Below are positions 19,983 through 29,347 of a stretch of DNA of 48,497 bases, piece after piece. Numbering within the stretch: position 1 is the first letter of the stretch; each line of letters begins with the position of its first letter. The DNA comes from Propionivibrio dicarboxylicus (lineage in GTDB: Bacteria; Pseudomonadota; Gammaproteobacteria; Burkholderiales; Rhodocyclaceae), in assembly GCA_945902805.1 (NCBI GenBank), contig CAMDMZ010000037.1:1-48497 (forward strand). The letters run 5' to 3'. The position numbers were made by a program, and so were the translations under genes. Under the pieces are notes generated by a model. That model was given only the letters and a program-made list of their open reading frames with translations. It was not told the DNA's origin and ran no database searches.

Positions 19983-20627
19983 TCAGCCCAACTTGTTCGC
20001 CACCGCCCACACGGCGGCTTCGACGCGGGAGCGGAAATGCAGCTTCTTCAGCAGGTTGCGGATATGCACTTTGACCGTGCTTTCCATGATGTCGAGTTCG
20101 CGGCCGATCAGCTTGTTCGACATGCCGGCGGCTAGGCACTTGAGGATCGCGGATTCGCGTTCAGTCAGGCTGGCATGGTTCCGGTTTTCTGTCATGCTTT
20201 CTTCACGCAAGGCGTTGGCCAGCAAGCTGGTCAGTTCCGGGCTGATGGCATTCTGGCCGTCCATGGCGCGGCAGATCATTTTGAGGATGTCTTCCGGGTC
20301 GTTGTCCTTGAGAATGTAGCCATCTGATCCCGCCCGAATCGCGGCGATCAGGTCTTCCGGCGCATTGGATACGGTGAGCAGAATGATGCGCGCATCACAA
20401 CCGAGATCGCGCAGGGTGCGCAAGGTCTCTAGGCCGTCGATTCCTTTCATGTTCAGGTCCAGCAGGATCAGGTCGGGTGCGTGCAGCCGCGCCAGTTCGA
20501 TGCCTTCCTGGCCGCCGGCGGCTTCACCGACGACGGTAAAGCTTTCTTCGAGTGCGAGCAACTGGCGCACACCGCGACGGAACAGCGGGTGATCGTCAAT
20601 GATGAGAACGCGGGTGGTTTCAGGCAT
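19983..20627 (-). CDS. narL: NarL-family response regulator
   Basis: This 214-residue protein has a receiver domain with phosphoacceptor Asp57 (LILLDLNMKG) and the acidic pair IIDDH, then a LuxR-type helix-turn-helix (LTERESAILKCLAAGMSNKLIGRELDI region, about 150-205). Downstream of a NarX homologue, it should be the nitrate/nitrite-responsive regulator of the nap genes. ATG at 20627 gives the family N-terminus MPETTRVLIIDDHP; the frame stays open upstream into narX but without homology. It follows narX by 25 bases. Confidence 0.92.
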   Translation of the reverse strand: MPETTRVLIIDDHPLFRRGVRQLLALEESFTVVGEAAGGQEGIELARLHAPDLILLDLNMKGIDGLETLRTLRDLGCDARIILLTVSNAPEDLIAAIRAGSDGYILKDNDPEDILKMICRAMDGQNAISPELTSLLANALREESMTENRNHASLTERESAILKCLAAGMSNKLIGRELDIMESTVKVHIRNLLKKLHFRSRVEAAVWAVANKLG

Positions 20628-20652
20628 GGGCTTGGCTTTGGAAGGCGAAAAG

Positions 20653-22521
20653 TTACGTTGAGCGTGGTTCGTGAATAATCTGTCGGACTTTCTGCGGCAG
20701 GAACTGAAGAGTGACGACTGTGCCGGTGCCGGGGGCAGTTTCGATTTCGAAGCGGCCATCCAGAATCTGCGAGCGATCATGCATGATGTTCACGCCAAAG
20801 TGACTGGTGGGCGTCTTGTGCGGGTGAAAGCCTTTGCCATCATCGGTGATGCGCACGGTCACCGCATGCAATGCGTCGATCGCGATGTGAACGCTGGCAC
20901 TCTTGGCTTCGGCATGGCGCTCGATGTTTGACAAGGCTTCGCGAATGATGCGTATCACATGCATCTCCTCGTTGCCCGAGAGCACGATACCGGAGAGGGA
21001 GCTATTGAGCTGGATCGGAAAGCCGAGTTTGGCCGAGAATTCCGCGATGGTTTCTTGCAGCGCGACATTGAACCCGCGTTCGTCGATGCGTAGCCGGAAG
21101 GTGACGATCAGCTCGCGCAGCTCGCGGTAGGCACCGGCGAGGCCTTGTTTCAGTTCGTCGGTGATGGCGCGGGCATCGCCATTTTGTTCGAGACATTTTT
21201 CCAGGCGTGTGACCTGAATGCGCAGATAGCTCAGCGACTGGGCGATCGAGTCGTGCAACTCGCGCGCGATGACCGAGCGCTCTTCCAGCACGGCCAGGCG
21301 GTGCTTCTGTTCGGTGCGGCGCATGTTGAGCAGGGCGTTCGATACATGATGGCCGACGGTTTCGATGATGCGTGCCTTCTCGCGCGGCAGCGCTGTGTCG
21401 GCCTTGAGCAAGACCGGCATGATGCCGCGCAGTTGATCGCCATCGCCTAGAGGTACCGCCACCATCGGACGCCGATGCGCTTGTTCGGTCAGGCTCGTTT
21501 CAGCGCGGGCAAAACATTGGCCACAGTCCGGGCGATCGCACAGCGCGTGGGCTTCGTCGGCGGTGAGGTTGCCGGTGACGGTGTGGGCGGGCATTTGCCC
21601 GTTCTCGCTGATGCAGATCATGCTATGACCGAGTTCCAGTTCGTTCTCCACTTCGCGCAGAATCGCCTGGACCTTGTCCAGCGTCAGATCGCTGGCCGAC
21701 AGTTGCTGGCTGATCCGGTACAACAATTCCAGCGATTGATTGGTGCGGGTCAGTTCCTGGGTTTTTTCCTCGACCTTGTCGGCCAGATGGGCGTACATGC
21801 TGGCGATTTCTTCCACCATGGTGTTGAAGGCGCGTCCGAGTTGGCCGAGTTCGTCGCTGGTGACATGCGTGACGCGAGCCGAGAAAGAGCCCTGCGACAC
21901 GGTCTTGGCCGCTTCCAGCAAGTGCGCCAGCGGCAAAACCAGTTGCCAGCGCAGCATCCAGATGGTGAACAGGCTGATGAGCACGATGCAGGCGAGTAGT
22001 CCGAGCTGTATCACGCGCAGCGAGCGCGCCTTGCTTTCAAGTTCTTCCTCGATCAGGCGCACGACATGGTCGATCTGCTCGACGAAATCGGGAATCTCGT
22101 GGGTCATCTGCTGAACTGCGGCAGAGTCGCCCATTGCCGCGTCCTGCTCAAGACGCCGGATATCAGCGTTCCAGCGCTGCAGCACGCTATGGACGGCGAT
22201 CACGGAAGGGGAATCGCTCGCTGACTTGGCAACGATGAAGCGTTCCAGACCCAGCAGGCGGCGCTCGAATATCTTCATGGTATCGAGTGCCTGCAGCCGC
22301 TTCGCCGGCTGCTGCACTTCGGTAAGGGTACGAAAACTCAACATGCGCAAGGAGCCAGAGACATTGACGGCATTGGCGCGGCCGCTGATGTCTTCGGCGA
22401 TCAGAGTGGAGATGACAATGGACGCCAGAGAAAGCAGGGCCAGCACGCTCATGGTCAAGCCGGTACGAACCAATACCGAATTGCGCAAACCTTGGGTCAG
22501 AGACGGAAAGAAGCGGTGCAT
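20653..22521 (-). CDS. narX: NarX-like nitrate/nitrite sensor kinase
   Basis: This 622-residue inner-membrane kinase has two helices (about 18-40 and 170-190) around a periplasmic sensor. The nitrate-binding P-box is recognisable as ISGRANAVNVSGSLRMLSF near residue 45-64. A HAMP domain is followed by the NarX central module with the cysteine cluster CDRPDCGQCF. The HisKA_3 phosphoacceptor is His423 in ARELHDSIAQSLS, and the ATPase ends with DDGKGFHP. All elements look intact, so it should autophosphorylate in response to nitrate and signal to NarL. It is divergent from napD across 277 bases. Confidence 0.93.
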   Translation of the reverse strand: MHRFFPSLTQGLRNSVLVRTGLTMSVLALLSLASIVISTLIAEDISGRANAVNVSGSLRMLSFRTLTEVQQPAKRLQALDTMKIFERRLLGLERFIVAKSASDSPSVIAVHSVLQRWNADIRRLEQDAAMGDSAAVQQMTHEIPDFVEQIDHVVRLIEEELESKARSLRVIQLGLLACIVLISLFTIWMLRWQLVLPLAHLLEAAKTVSQGSFSARVTHVTSDELGQLGRAFNTMVEEIASMYAHLADKVEEKTQELTRTNQSLELLYRISQQLSASDLTLDKVQAILREVENELELGHSMICISENGQMPAHTVTGNLTADEAHALCDRPDCGQCFARAETSLTEQAHRRPMVAVPLGDGDQLRGIMPVLLKADTALPREKARIIETVGHHVSNALLNMRRTEQKHRLAVLEERSVIARELHDSIAQSLSYLRIQVTRLEKCLEQNGDARAITDELKQGLAGAYRELRELIVTFRLRIDERGFNVALQETIAEFSAKLGFPIQLNSSLSGIVLSGNEEMHVIRIIREALSNIERHAEAKSASVHIAIDALHAVTVRITDDGKGFHPHKTPTSHFGVNIMHDRSQILDGRFEIETAPGTGTVVTLQFLPQKVRQIIHEPRST

Positions 22522-22798
22522 GACGTATATTTTTGACTACCCGTGGTGAACTTCGGAGTACCCGGCAGGGACTTGCCGGAAATCAGGCAATTGCTGCACT
22601 GCCTTGATTCTACGTAAAAACACGTCGGCGACAGGGGCTGTGCGGCTACTTCTTTAGAGGTAGTTTTGTGCGCGCCCGGTGATGGTCCGAGGCTTGCGCA
22701 AAGTTTTGAGGCTACTAGGATGCGTGCAACCTCACTAAAAACATGACCGAGGTCAATTTATTGTTTGAAACCTTGGAGCATGATTCTGCGGGCCAACC
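22522..22798. promoter_or_regulatory. narX-napD divergent control region
   Basis: These 277 bases hold the promoters of both narXL and the nap operon. The best site is ATGAC-CGAG-GTCAA (22743-22756), an FNR/Dnr-like palindrome (consensus TTGAT-N4-ATCAA). A weaker TTGAT-TCTA-CGTAA begins at 22604. AATCAGGCA (22591 on) and TGCCTTGATT form an imperfect hairpin. I could not fix -10 boxes confidently. If the first site acted at -41.5, transcription would start near 22791, only eight bases before napD. Confidence 0.4.
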
Positions 22799-23059
22799 AT
22801 GAATATCTCAAGCGTAATTGTTATTCCCCACCCCGACCACATTCAGGCGGTCGTCGATAGTCTGAACGCCATAGAGGGTGTTGAAGTGGCTGCCGTATCG
22901 CCCGAGGGGAAAATCATCGTCACCATCGAAACCGAGGGTGATCGTGACACTATCCAAACCTTCGAGCACATCAGTGTGATGGACGGCGTCATGTCGGCGT
23001 CCATGGTGTATCACCAGTTAGAAACCGATCCCGAAGTAGAAATCTCAGTGGCGGCCTAG
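22799..23059 (+). CDS. napD: NapD, chaperone of periplasmic nitrate reductase
   Basis: This 86-residue protein begins MNISSVIVIPHPDHIQAVV, the ferredoxin-like fold of NapD. NapD binds the twin-arginine signal peptide of NapA and holds back export until the molybdenum cofactor is inserted. It is the first gene of the nap operon, 36 bases upstream of napA. No NapE or NapF precedes it. Confidence 0.93.
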   Translation: MNISSVIVIPHPDHIQAVVDSLNAIEGVEVAAVSPEGKIIVTIETEGDRDTIQTFEHISVMDGVMSASMVYHQLETDPEVEISVAA

Positions 23060-23095
23060 CCATCAGGCGACACCGCATCGACAAGGAGGTCTGAA

Positions 23096-25654
23096 ATGTC
23101 TGTAATGAAATTAACTCGGCGTGAATTCATCAAGACGAATGCGGTCGCTGCAGCAGCGACGACCGCCGGCATGACAGTGCCCGGAACGGCGCTGGCTCAG
23201 GCCGCCAAGGGCGCGGATGGGGTGCGCTGGGATAAAGGGGCTTGCCGTTATTGCGGTACAGGTTGCGGCGTGCTGGTCGGCGTCAAGGATGGCCGTATCG
23301 TGGCCACCCAGGGCGACCCCGATGCACCGGTAAACAAAGGCCTCAACTGCGTCAAAGGTTACTTCCTGTCGAAGATCCAATATGGTAAAGATCGTCTGAC
23401 TCAGCCACTGCTGCGCATGAAAGACGGCAAGTTCGACAAGAACGGCGAATTCACGCCGATTACCTGGAACCAGGCCTTCGACATCATGGCCGAGAAGGTC
23501 AAGCAGACCATGAAGGACCCCACTCAGGGTGTGCCGGGCGTGGCGATGTTTGGTTCCGGTCAATGGACGGTGTGGGAAGGCTACGCCGCCGTCAAGCTGA
23601 TGAAAGCCGGTTTCCGCTCCAATTCGATCGATCCGAATGCTCGTCACTGCATGGCCTCGGCCGTGGCCGGTTTCATGCGTACCTTCGGTATCGATGAGCC
23701 GATGGGCTGCTACGATGACTTCGAGCATGCCGATGCCTTCGTGCTGTGGGGCTCGAACATGGCCGAGATGCACCCGATCCTCTGGTCGCGCATCACCAAT
23801 CGTCGCCTCACCGCCAAGCATGCCAAGATTCATGTGCTCTCCACCTTCAGCCATCGTTCCTGTGAGCTGGCCGACAATGAACTGATCTTCAAGCCAAGCT
23901 CTGACCTGGCGATCCTCAATTACATCTGTAACTACATCATCCAGAACAACGCAGTGAATCAGGAGTTCGTCAAAAAGAACGTCAACTTCTTCAAGGGCGT
24001 CACTGACATTGGCTACGGCCTGCGGCCGAATCATCCGCTGGAGACGGTGGCGATGAACAACGGCTACCCGGGCGCCGATGGCAAACCGAAGGGTGATCCC
24101 GGTGCCCATTCGCCGATCAGCTTTGATGACTTCGCCAAGTTCGTCTCGGAATACACGCTGGAAAAGACCCACGAAATTTCCGGTGTGCCGAAGGAAAAAC
24201 TGGAACTGCTGGCCAAGACCTACGCCGATCCGAAGATCAAGGTGACGTCCACCTGGACCATGGGCTTCAATCAGCACACGCGCGGCACCTGGGTTAATAA
24301 CATGATTTACAACGTGCACCTGCTGGTGGGCAAGATCTCCGAGCCGGGCAACAGTCCGTTCTCGCTGACTGGTCAGCCTTCCGCCTGCGGCACGGCACGC
24401 GAAGTCGGTACCTTTACCCATCGTCTGCCGGCTGACATGGTGGTGATGAATCCGAAGCACCGCGAAGCCTCTGAAAAAATCTGGAAGCTGCCGGCCGGCA
24501 CCATTGATCCGAAGCCGGGCTACCACGCCGTGCTGCAATCGCGCATGGCCAAGGATGGCAAGATCGGTTTCCTCTGGACGTCGACCACTAACAATATGCA
24601 GGCCGGTCCGAACGTCAATGACGAGATCTACCCGGGCTGGCGCAATCCGAAGTGCTTTACGGTCGTTTCCGATGTCTATCCGACCGTCTCCGCACTGGCG
24701 GCCGACCTGATCCTGCCCGCTGCGATGTGGATGGAGAAGGAAGGCATGTTCGGCAACGCCGAGCGTCGTGGCCAGATGTGGCGCCAGCAGGTCAAAGCGC
24801 CGGGCGAGGCGAAGTCCGACTTGTGGCAGTACATGGAGTTTTCCAAGCGCTTCAAAGTCGAGGACGTATGGCCTGCCGACCTCGTCGCCAAGATGCCGGA
24901 ATACAAGGGCAAGACACTCTATGAAGTGCTCTATACCAATGGCCAGGTAAACAAGTTCCCGCTCACCGAACTCAAGCGCGTCAATGAGCATGGTATTCCG
25001 AACTACAGCAACGACGAGTCGGAAGCCTACGGCTACTACGTCCAGATGGGCTTGTTCGAAGAGTATGCCTCTTTCGGTCGGGGTCACGCGCACGACCTGG
25101 CACCGTTCGAGACCTATCACAAGGTGCGTGGCTTGCGCTGGCCGGTGGTCGATGGTAAGGAAACCCTGTGGCGCTTCCGCGAAGGCTACGATCCCTATGT
25201 CAAGAAAGGCGAGGGCGTGAAGTTCTACGGCTACCCGGATGGCAAGGCCAAGATCTTTGCACTGCCCTACCAGCCCGCCGCCGAACAGCCGGACAAGGAC
25301 TACGATCTGTGGCTATGTACCGGTCGCGTGATCGAGCACTGGCATACCGGTTCAATGACCCGGCGTGTGCCTGAGCTGTACAAGGCCTTCCCGGATGCCG
25401 TGGTCTGGATGCACCCGAAAGATGCCGAAAAGCGCGGACTCAAGCGTAACGACGTGGTCAAGGTATCGACCCGTCGTGGCGAAATCGAAATGCGCGTCGA
25501 TACCAAGGGCCGCAACAAACCGCCAGAGGGTTTGATCTTCGTTCCGTTCTTTGACGAGCATCGTTTGGTCAACAAGCTGACGCTGGATGCCACTTGTCCA
25601 ATCTCGAAAGAGACCGACTACAAGAAGTGCGCTGCTAAGGTGGTGAAGGTCTGA
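23096..25654 (+). CDS. napA: NapA, catalytic subunit of periplasmic nitrate reductase
   Basis: This 852-residue molybdoenzyme reduces nitrate to nitrite in the periplasm. The twin-arginine signal [11 protein letters not shown] starts near residue 7 and cleavage is likely after ALAQA. The [4Fe-4S] cluster ligands are Cys50, Cys53, Cys57 and Cys85 ([15 protein letters not shown]). The molybdenum ligand is Cys185 in ARHCMASAV. The four molybdopterin-binding domains continue to the end ([23 protein letters not shown] is near the C-terminus). Length matches NapA. A perfect AAGGAGGT ribosome site lies eight bases before the ATG, suggesting strong translation. A hairpin-prone sequence with a second AGGAGG follows the stop. 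Confidence 0.97.
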   Translation: MSVMKLTRREFIKTNAVAAAATTAGMTVPGTALAQAAKGADGVRWDKGACRYCGTGCGVLVGVKDGRIVATQGDPDAPVNKGLNCVKGYFLSKIQYGKDRLTQPLLRMKDGKFDKNGEFTPITWNQAFDIMAEKVKQTMKDPTQGVPGVAMFGSGQWTVWEGYAAVKLMKAGFRSNSIDPNARHCMASAVAGFMRTFGIDEPMGCYDDFEHADAFVLWGSNMAEMHPILWSRITNRRLTAKHAKIHVLSTFSHRSCELADNELIFKPSSDLAILNYICNYIIQNNAVNQEFVKKNVNFFKGVTDIGYGLRPNHPLETVAMNNGYPGADGKPKGDPGAHSPISFDDFAKFVSEYTLEKTHEISGVPKEKLELLAKTYADPKIKVTSTWTMGFNQHTRGTWVNNMIYNVHLLVGKISEPGNSPFSLTGQPSACGTAREVGTFTHRLPADMVVMNPKHREASEKIWKLPAGTIDPKPGYHAVLQSRMAKDGKIGFLWTSTTNNMQAGPNVNDEIYPGWRNPKCFTVVSDVYPTVSALAADLILPAAMWMEKEGMFGNAERRGQMWRQQVKAPGEAKSDLWQYMEFSKRFKVEDVWPADLVAKMPEYKGKTLYEVLYTNGQVNKFPLTELKRVNEHGIPNYSNDESEAYGYYVQMGLFEEYASFGRGHAHDLAPFETYHKVRGLRWPVVDGKETLWRFREGYDPYVKKGEGVKFYGYPDGKAKIFALPYQPAAEQPDKDYDLWLCTGRVIEHWHTGSMTRRVPELYKAFPDAVVWMHPKDAEKRGLKRNDVVKVSTRRGEIEMRVDTKGRNKPPEGLIFVPFFDEHRLVNKLTLDATCPISKETDYKKCAAKVVKV

Positions 25655-25715
25655 AGCTAACCTGAGAAGGAGGTGTCGGCGGATTGGTCAATTCGCCGGC
25701 ACCTAACACCGAATC

Positions 25716-26582
25716 ATGGAAAAGACAGCAAATCCAAAGGTGTCGACGCGGGGTTCCGCGCGACGGCAATTCATCGCTGATACGGCACGGGTTGCTTGCG
25801 GGGTCGGATTGTTGGGCCTGGGGCTCGGCCTTTACTCGCGACATGCGACGGCACTTCCACCCGCCGCCATTCGCCCGCCCGGTGCCTTGCCGGAGACGAG
25901 CTTTTCTGCCGCCTGTATTCGTTGCGGCATGTGCGTGCGCGATTGCCCTTACGACATCCTGCATCTGGCGAAACCGGAAGAGCCGATGTCGACCGGTACG
26001 CCGTATTTCGTGGCGCGGCAAATCCCCTGCGAAATGTGCGAGGACATTCCCTGTGTCAAGGCATGCCCCACCGGCGCTTTGGATCATTCATTAAAAGACA
26101 TCAACAAGGCCAAGATGGGTCTTGCCGTGTTGGTCGATCACGAGACCTGCCTCAACTTTCTTGGTTTGCGTTGCGACATCTGTTACCGCGTCTGCCCGGT
26201 CATCGACAAGGCAATTACGCTAGAGCCACAAATCAACGAGCGCACCGGCAAGCACGCTCTATTCATTCCGGTGGTGCATTCCGAGCATTGCACAGGTTGC
26301 GGCAAGTGTGAGAAGGCGTGTCCGACTGAGATCGCGGCGATCAAGGTGTTCCCGCTTTACATGGCCAAGGGCCAGCTGTCGGCACACTATCGCCTCGGCT
26401 GGGTCGAAAAGGAAAAGGCCGGCGCCAGTCTGGTCGCGCCCGATATCGAGCACCAGTACAACATGCCCGAAGGCATGAAGTATGAAAATGGCAAAGGGCT
26501 GTCGACCGTGCCGGGTACCGCCGTCCCGCCAGAACCGACTTTTCAGGGCTTGCCTAAAGCCTTGCAGGGGAACAAGCTATGA
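25716..26582 (+). CDS. napG: NapG, periplasmic ferredoxin-type quinol dehydrogenase subunit
   Basis: This 288-residue iron-sulfur protein has a twin-arginine signal ([14 protein letters not shown]) and four cysteine groups: [35 protein letters not shown] with its preceding ligand, and [12 protein letters not shown]. With membrane-bound NapH it takes electrons from quinol and passes them towards NapC/NapB. A dispersed-repeat copy encodes AVPPEPTF at about 269-276 in the non-conserved tail. The stop overlaps napH by four bases. Confidence 0.95.
   Translation: MEKTANPKVSTRGSARRQFIADTARVACGVGLLGLGLGLYSRHATALPPAAIRPPGALPETSFSAACIRCGMCVRDCPYDILHLAKPEEPMSTGTPYFVARQIPCEMCEDIPCVKACPTGALDHSLKDINKAKMGLAVLVDHETCLNFLGLRCDICYRVCPVIDKAITLEPQINERTGKHALFIPVVHSEHCTGCGKCEKACPTEIAAIKVFPLYMAKGQLSAHYRLGWVEKEKAGASLVAPDIEHQYNMPEGMKYENGKGLSTVPGTAVPPEPTFQGLPKALQGNKL
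26520..26543 (-). repeat. Dispersed 25-28 bp repeat, copy 4 (inside napG)
   Basis: The plus strand reads GCCGTCCCGCC then AGAACCGACTTTT. It is translated in napG as A-V-P-P-E-P-T-F, close to the C-terminus. One change from the usual pattern (GCACC to GAACC) turns Ala into Glu. Confidence 0.8.
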
Positions 26583-27487
26583 ACGCCGTCGCCAAAAAAG
26601 GGGCATTGCGCCCCGGTGCCGAGGCGATCGCCGAAAAGGGGTGGCTCGCCGCACACAAGTGGTTGATCCTGCGCCGCAGCAGCCAGATCGGCATCCTGCT
26701 GTTGTTCCTGGTGGGGCCGTGGTTTGGCCTGTGGGTGGTCAAGGGCAACCTGAATTACAGCTACACCCTGGGTGTTCTGCCGCTGGCCGATCCGTATTTG
26801 TTGTTGCAAAGTCTGGTGACCGGGCAAATCCCCGAAAAGCTGGCTCTGATCGGCGTTGGCATTGTCCTGGCGTTCTATTTATTGGTCGGCGGCCGGTCCT
26901 ACTGCTCCTGGGTCTGTCCGGTGAACCTGGTCACCGATTTCGCCAATTGGTTGCGTGCGCGCCTTGGCTTGAAGGGCGGGGCACACCTTTCGCGTACCAC
27001 GCGCTATTGGATTCTGGGCATGACGCTTGTCGCCGCTGCGGCGACAGGAACGATCGCCTGGGAAATGTTGAACCCGGTATCCATGCTGCATCGCGGGTTG
27101 ATTTTTGGACTCGGTGCCGCCTGGATGGTGATCATCGGCGTATTCCTGTTCGATTTGTTTGTTATGCGTCAGGGCTGGTGCGGCCATCTGTGCCCCGTCG
27201 GTGCCTTCTACAGCCTGATCGGAAAGTTGTCTGTGACACGCATTCGCTTGCCGGCGCGCGAGGCGTGCAATGACTGCATGGACTGTTTTGCCGTTTGCCC
27301 GGAGCAGCAAGTGATTCGACCGGCGCTGAAGGCGATCAATGGTGCGGCGCCGGTAATCATTGACGCCAATTGCACCAATTGCGGACGTTGTATTGACGTC
27401 TGCTCGAAGGATGTATTTCAATTTGGTACCCGTTTTTCCAGTTCGCACTTAACCGTAACCGGCACCGCGCATGCGGCGCTGAAATGA
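26579..27487 (+). CDS. napH: NapH, membrane quinol dehydrogenase subunit
   Basis: This 302-residue inner-membrane protein has four main helices. Cysteine motifs [10 protein letters not shown] and [11 protein letters not shown] occur on its loops, and two [4Fe-4S] motifs near the C-terminus ([15 protein letters not shown] and [14 protein letters not shown]) face the cytosol. It anchors NapG and oxidises quinol. It is coupled to napG by an ATGA overlap and followed by napB after 31 bases. Confidence 0.95.
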   Translation: MNAVAKKGALRPGAEAIAEKGWLAAHKWLILRRSSQIGILLLFLVGPWFGLWVVKGNLNYSYTLGVLPLADPYLLLQSLVTGQIPEKLALIGVGIVLAFYLLVGGRSYCSWVCPVNLVTDFANWLRARLGLKGGAHLSRTTRYWILGMTLVAAAATGTIAWEMLNPVSMLHRGLIFGLGAAWMVIIGVFLFDLFVMRQGWCGHLCPVGAFYSLIGKLSVTRIRLPAREACNDCMDCFAVCPEQQVIRPALKAINGAAPVIIDANCTNCGRCIDVCSKDVFQFGTRFSSSHLTVTGTAHAALK

Positions 27488-27518
27488 CTCACATTTTTTC
27501 CTCTGGGAGGAGTTCATC

Positions 27519-27971
27519 ATGAAGAAGACTGTAAGCATCGCACTCGCGGCTCTCTTGGCCTCCATCATCGGTTGCGCTTCCACCGCGCCGGTTTCGATGC
27601 GTGGTGTCGATGTGAAGAGTGCCGATCGTGCACCGGAGGCCAAGCAATACTCTCAGAAGACCCCGGGAGTCGGCGAGCAGAAATTGATTTCCCGCACCTT
27701 CAGCACGCAGCCGCCGTTAATCCCGCATTTAACCGAGAAGTACGAGCCGATTACGATGGAAGAGAACGCGTGTCTTGAGTGCCATGCTACGGATGAGCTG
27801 CGTGGTAAACCCATGCCCAAGATGGGCGTTAGTCATTTTTCAAAGACGGTGAAAGATGCCGAGGGTCAGCCCGTGGTAGAGATGTCGCGCTTCCAGTGCA
27901 ATTCCTGCCATGTCGCCCAAGTTGACGCCAAGGAACTTGTCGAGAACGTCTTTGTTGGTAACATCAAGTAA
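27519..27971 (+). CDS. napB: NapB, dihaem cytochrome c subunit of nitrate reductase
   Basis: This 150-residue protein has two haem-binding motifs, CLECH and CNSCH, and the family pattern PPLIPHLTEKYEPITMEENACLECH (spanning about residues 68-92, with the axial histidine in PHLTEKY). It transfers electrons from NapC or NapGH to NapA. The signal sequence ends ASIIGC with Cys19, which reads as a lipobox, so this NapB may be a lipoprotein rather than freely soluble. GGGAGG ahead of the ATG is a strong ribosome site. Confidence 0.94.
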   Translation: MKKTVSIALAALLASIIGCASTAPVSMRGVDVKSADRAPEAKQYSQKTPGVGEQKLISRTFSTQPPLIPHLTEKYEPITMEENACLECHATDELRGKPMPKMGVSHFSKTVKDAEGQPVVEMSRFQCNSCHVAQVDAKELVENVFVGNIK

Positions 27972-28002
27972 CTTAATCCTCACCTGATCGGAGATCATCG
28001 TT

Positions 28003-28341
28003 ATGAAGCTTTCGCTACAAACTCTCGTCGCCGCTGCTGCCGTTGCTGCGTTTTCGACCACTGCTTTTGCTGGTGCCGATGTTGAAGGTGCCAAGGCACT
28101 GACCAAAGCCAACAACTGCATGAAGTGCCACGGCATCGACAAAGACAAGGACGGTCCGTCGTTCAAGAAAACCGCTGCCAAGTACAAAGGCAAGGCTGAT
28201 GCGGAAAGCAAACTGGTTACCCATCTGACGACCGGTCCCAAGGTCAAGCTGGAAGACGGTTCGGAAGAAGAGCACAAGATGGTCAAGACCAAGGACATGG
28301 CGCAGATCAAGAACCTGGTTGCCTACATTCTCGAGCAATAA
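28003..28341 (+). CDS. Small monohaem class I cytochrome c
   Basis: This 112-residue exported protein has a signal peptide ending near TAFA and one haem site, CMKCH (39-43). The C-terminal helix DMAQIKNLVAYILEQ is typical of c551/c552-like cytochromes, and a methionine there or in EHKMV would be the axial ligand. It lies between napB and napC, which suggests it carries electrons in the nitrate reduction chain or from bc1 to other periplasmic enzymes. A strong terminator follows. Confidence 0.9.
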   Translation: MKLSLQTLVAAAAVAAFSTTAFAGADVEGAKALTKANNCMKCHGIDKDKDGPSFKKTAAKYKGKADAESKLVTHLTTGPKVKLEDGSEEEHKMVKTKDMAQIKNLVAYILEQ

Positions 28342-28361
28342 GCTGGATCGGCTGGCTTGAA

Positions 28362-28426
28362 AGGCTGCATCGCCAATGCAGCCTGGTTGATCAAGGGACG
28401 CTCGACAAACCGAGCGTCTTTTTTTT
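28362..28426 (+). terminator. Double hairpin with intrinsic terminator after the cytochrome gene
   Basis: The first hairpin is AGGCTGCAT-cgcca-ATGCAGCCT (28362-28384). It is followed by GACGCTCG-acaaac-CGAGCGTC (28397-28418) and eight T residues (28419-28426), a classic intrinsic terminator. It should end the napDAGHB-cytochrome transcript, leaving napC with its own promoter. Confidence 0.92.
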
Positions 28427-28481
28427 AGGCCACCATTTCCTTGTGCATCGAACCTTAAATGACCTGAGTCGAGCAATGGTT

Positions 28482-28495
28482 TTAACTAAGATCAA
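28482..28495 (+). promoter_or_regulatory. Candidate FNR-type site upstream of napC
   Basis: TTAAC-TAAG-ATCAA has one perfect half-site of TTGAT-N4-ATCAA. If centred at -41.5, transcription would start near 28530, and TAGCAT (28518-28523) sits where the -10 box should be. That leaves a leader of about 58 bases before napC. Confidence 0.45.
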
Positions 28496-28587
28496 TTACA
28501 TTTGATGCTTGTAGCAGTAGCATTGATGCGGAATTTAGAAGTCGCCATTTTTTCGCGACGCACGGTAACCTCTTCTAGGAAAACCAC

Positions 28588-29166
28588 ATGTTGACCAAAC
28601 TCTTTGCCACCTTGCGTAGCCCCAGCGCAAAGTATTCATTGCTGACACTGTTACTGGTCGGATTCGCTTCGGGCATTGTTTTCTGGGGTGGTTTTAACAC
28701 CGCAATGGAAGCCACGAACACGCTGGAGTTCTGTATCGGTTGTCACGAGATGCGCGACACCGTGTATCAGGAATACAAGGAAACCATCCACTACAGCAAC
28801 CGCACCGGTGTGCGTGCTGTCTGTTCCGACTGCCACGTGCCTAAGGACTGGACGCACAAGATGATTCGCAAGGTCCAGGCCAGTAAGGAAGTCTGGGGCA
28901 AACTCCTGGGGACGATCGACACCAAGGAGAAATTCGAATCCCATCGCATGCGTCTGGCGACCAATGAGTGGAACCGGATGAAGGCGCGCAATTCGATCGA
29001 ATGTCGCAACTGCCACAACTTCGATGCGATGAGCCCGGAACTGCAGAAGAAAACACCGTACAAGAAACACATGAAGGCCAAGGACGAAGGCAAGAGCTGT
29101 ATTGATTGCCACAAGGGTATTGCGCATCAACTGCCGAAGGAATACGAGGAGCCGGAGGAGGAATAA
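28588..29166 (+). CDS. napC: NapC/NirT-family tetrahaem quinol dehydrogenase
   Basis: This 192-residue protein has one N-terminal membrane anchor (about 18-37) and a periplasmic domain with four haem sites: CIGCH, CSDCH, CRNCH and CIDCH. It oxidises membrane quinol and reduces periplasmic partners such as NapB. It has its own promoter region after a strong terminator, so it may also serve other reductases. The C-terminus PKEYEEPEEE is acidic. Length is family-typical. Confidence 0.94.
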   Translation: MLTKLFATLRSPSAKYSLLTLLLVGFASGIVFWGGFNTAMEATNTLEFCIGCHEMRDTVYQEYKETIHYSNRTGVRAVCSDCHVPKDWTHKMIRKVQASKEVWGKLLGTIDTKEKFESHRMRLATNEWNRMKARNSIECRNCHNFDAMSPELQKKTPYKKHMKAKDEGKSCIDCHKGIAHQLPKEYEEPEEE

Positions 29167-29203
29167 AGCAGTTCCGCGAACCTGCGGGGATCTGCAACAA
29201 ATC

Positions 29204-29239
29204 AATCGGCCGACCAGGAAAGTCCTTGGTCGGCCGATT
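29204..29239 (+). terminator. Strong hairpin after napC, possible terminator
   Basis: AATCGGCCGACCA and TGGTCGGCCGATT (29204-29216 and 29227-29239) pair perfectly over 13 bases. The following sequence is GTCATTT, not a proper T-run, so it may act as an mRNA-stabilising 3' hairpin or a weak terminator. Confidence 0.55.
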
Positions 29240-29347
29240 GTCATTTGAGAATCCGGGGCGCAATGCTAAGCTGTCCAGGCGGTGTCAGACCGAACCAGCG
29301 ATACACACAGCAACCTGCAAATTCATGGCGTTTGAGGAGCGAATGAG

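Noticed and set aside
23111-25120. A 669-codon open frame antisense to napA
   Set aside because: It is a shadow of the high-GC napA gene: napA is fully conserved in the other frame, and the antisense product shows no domain and no ribosome site.
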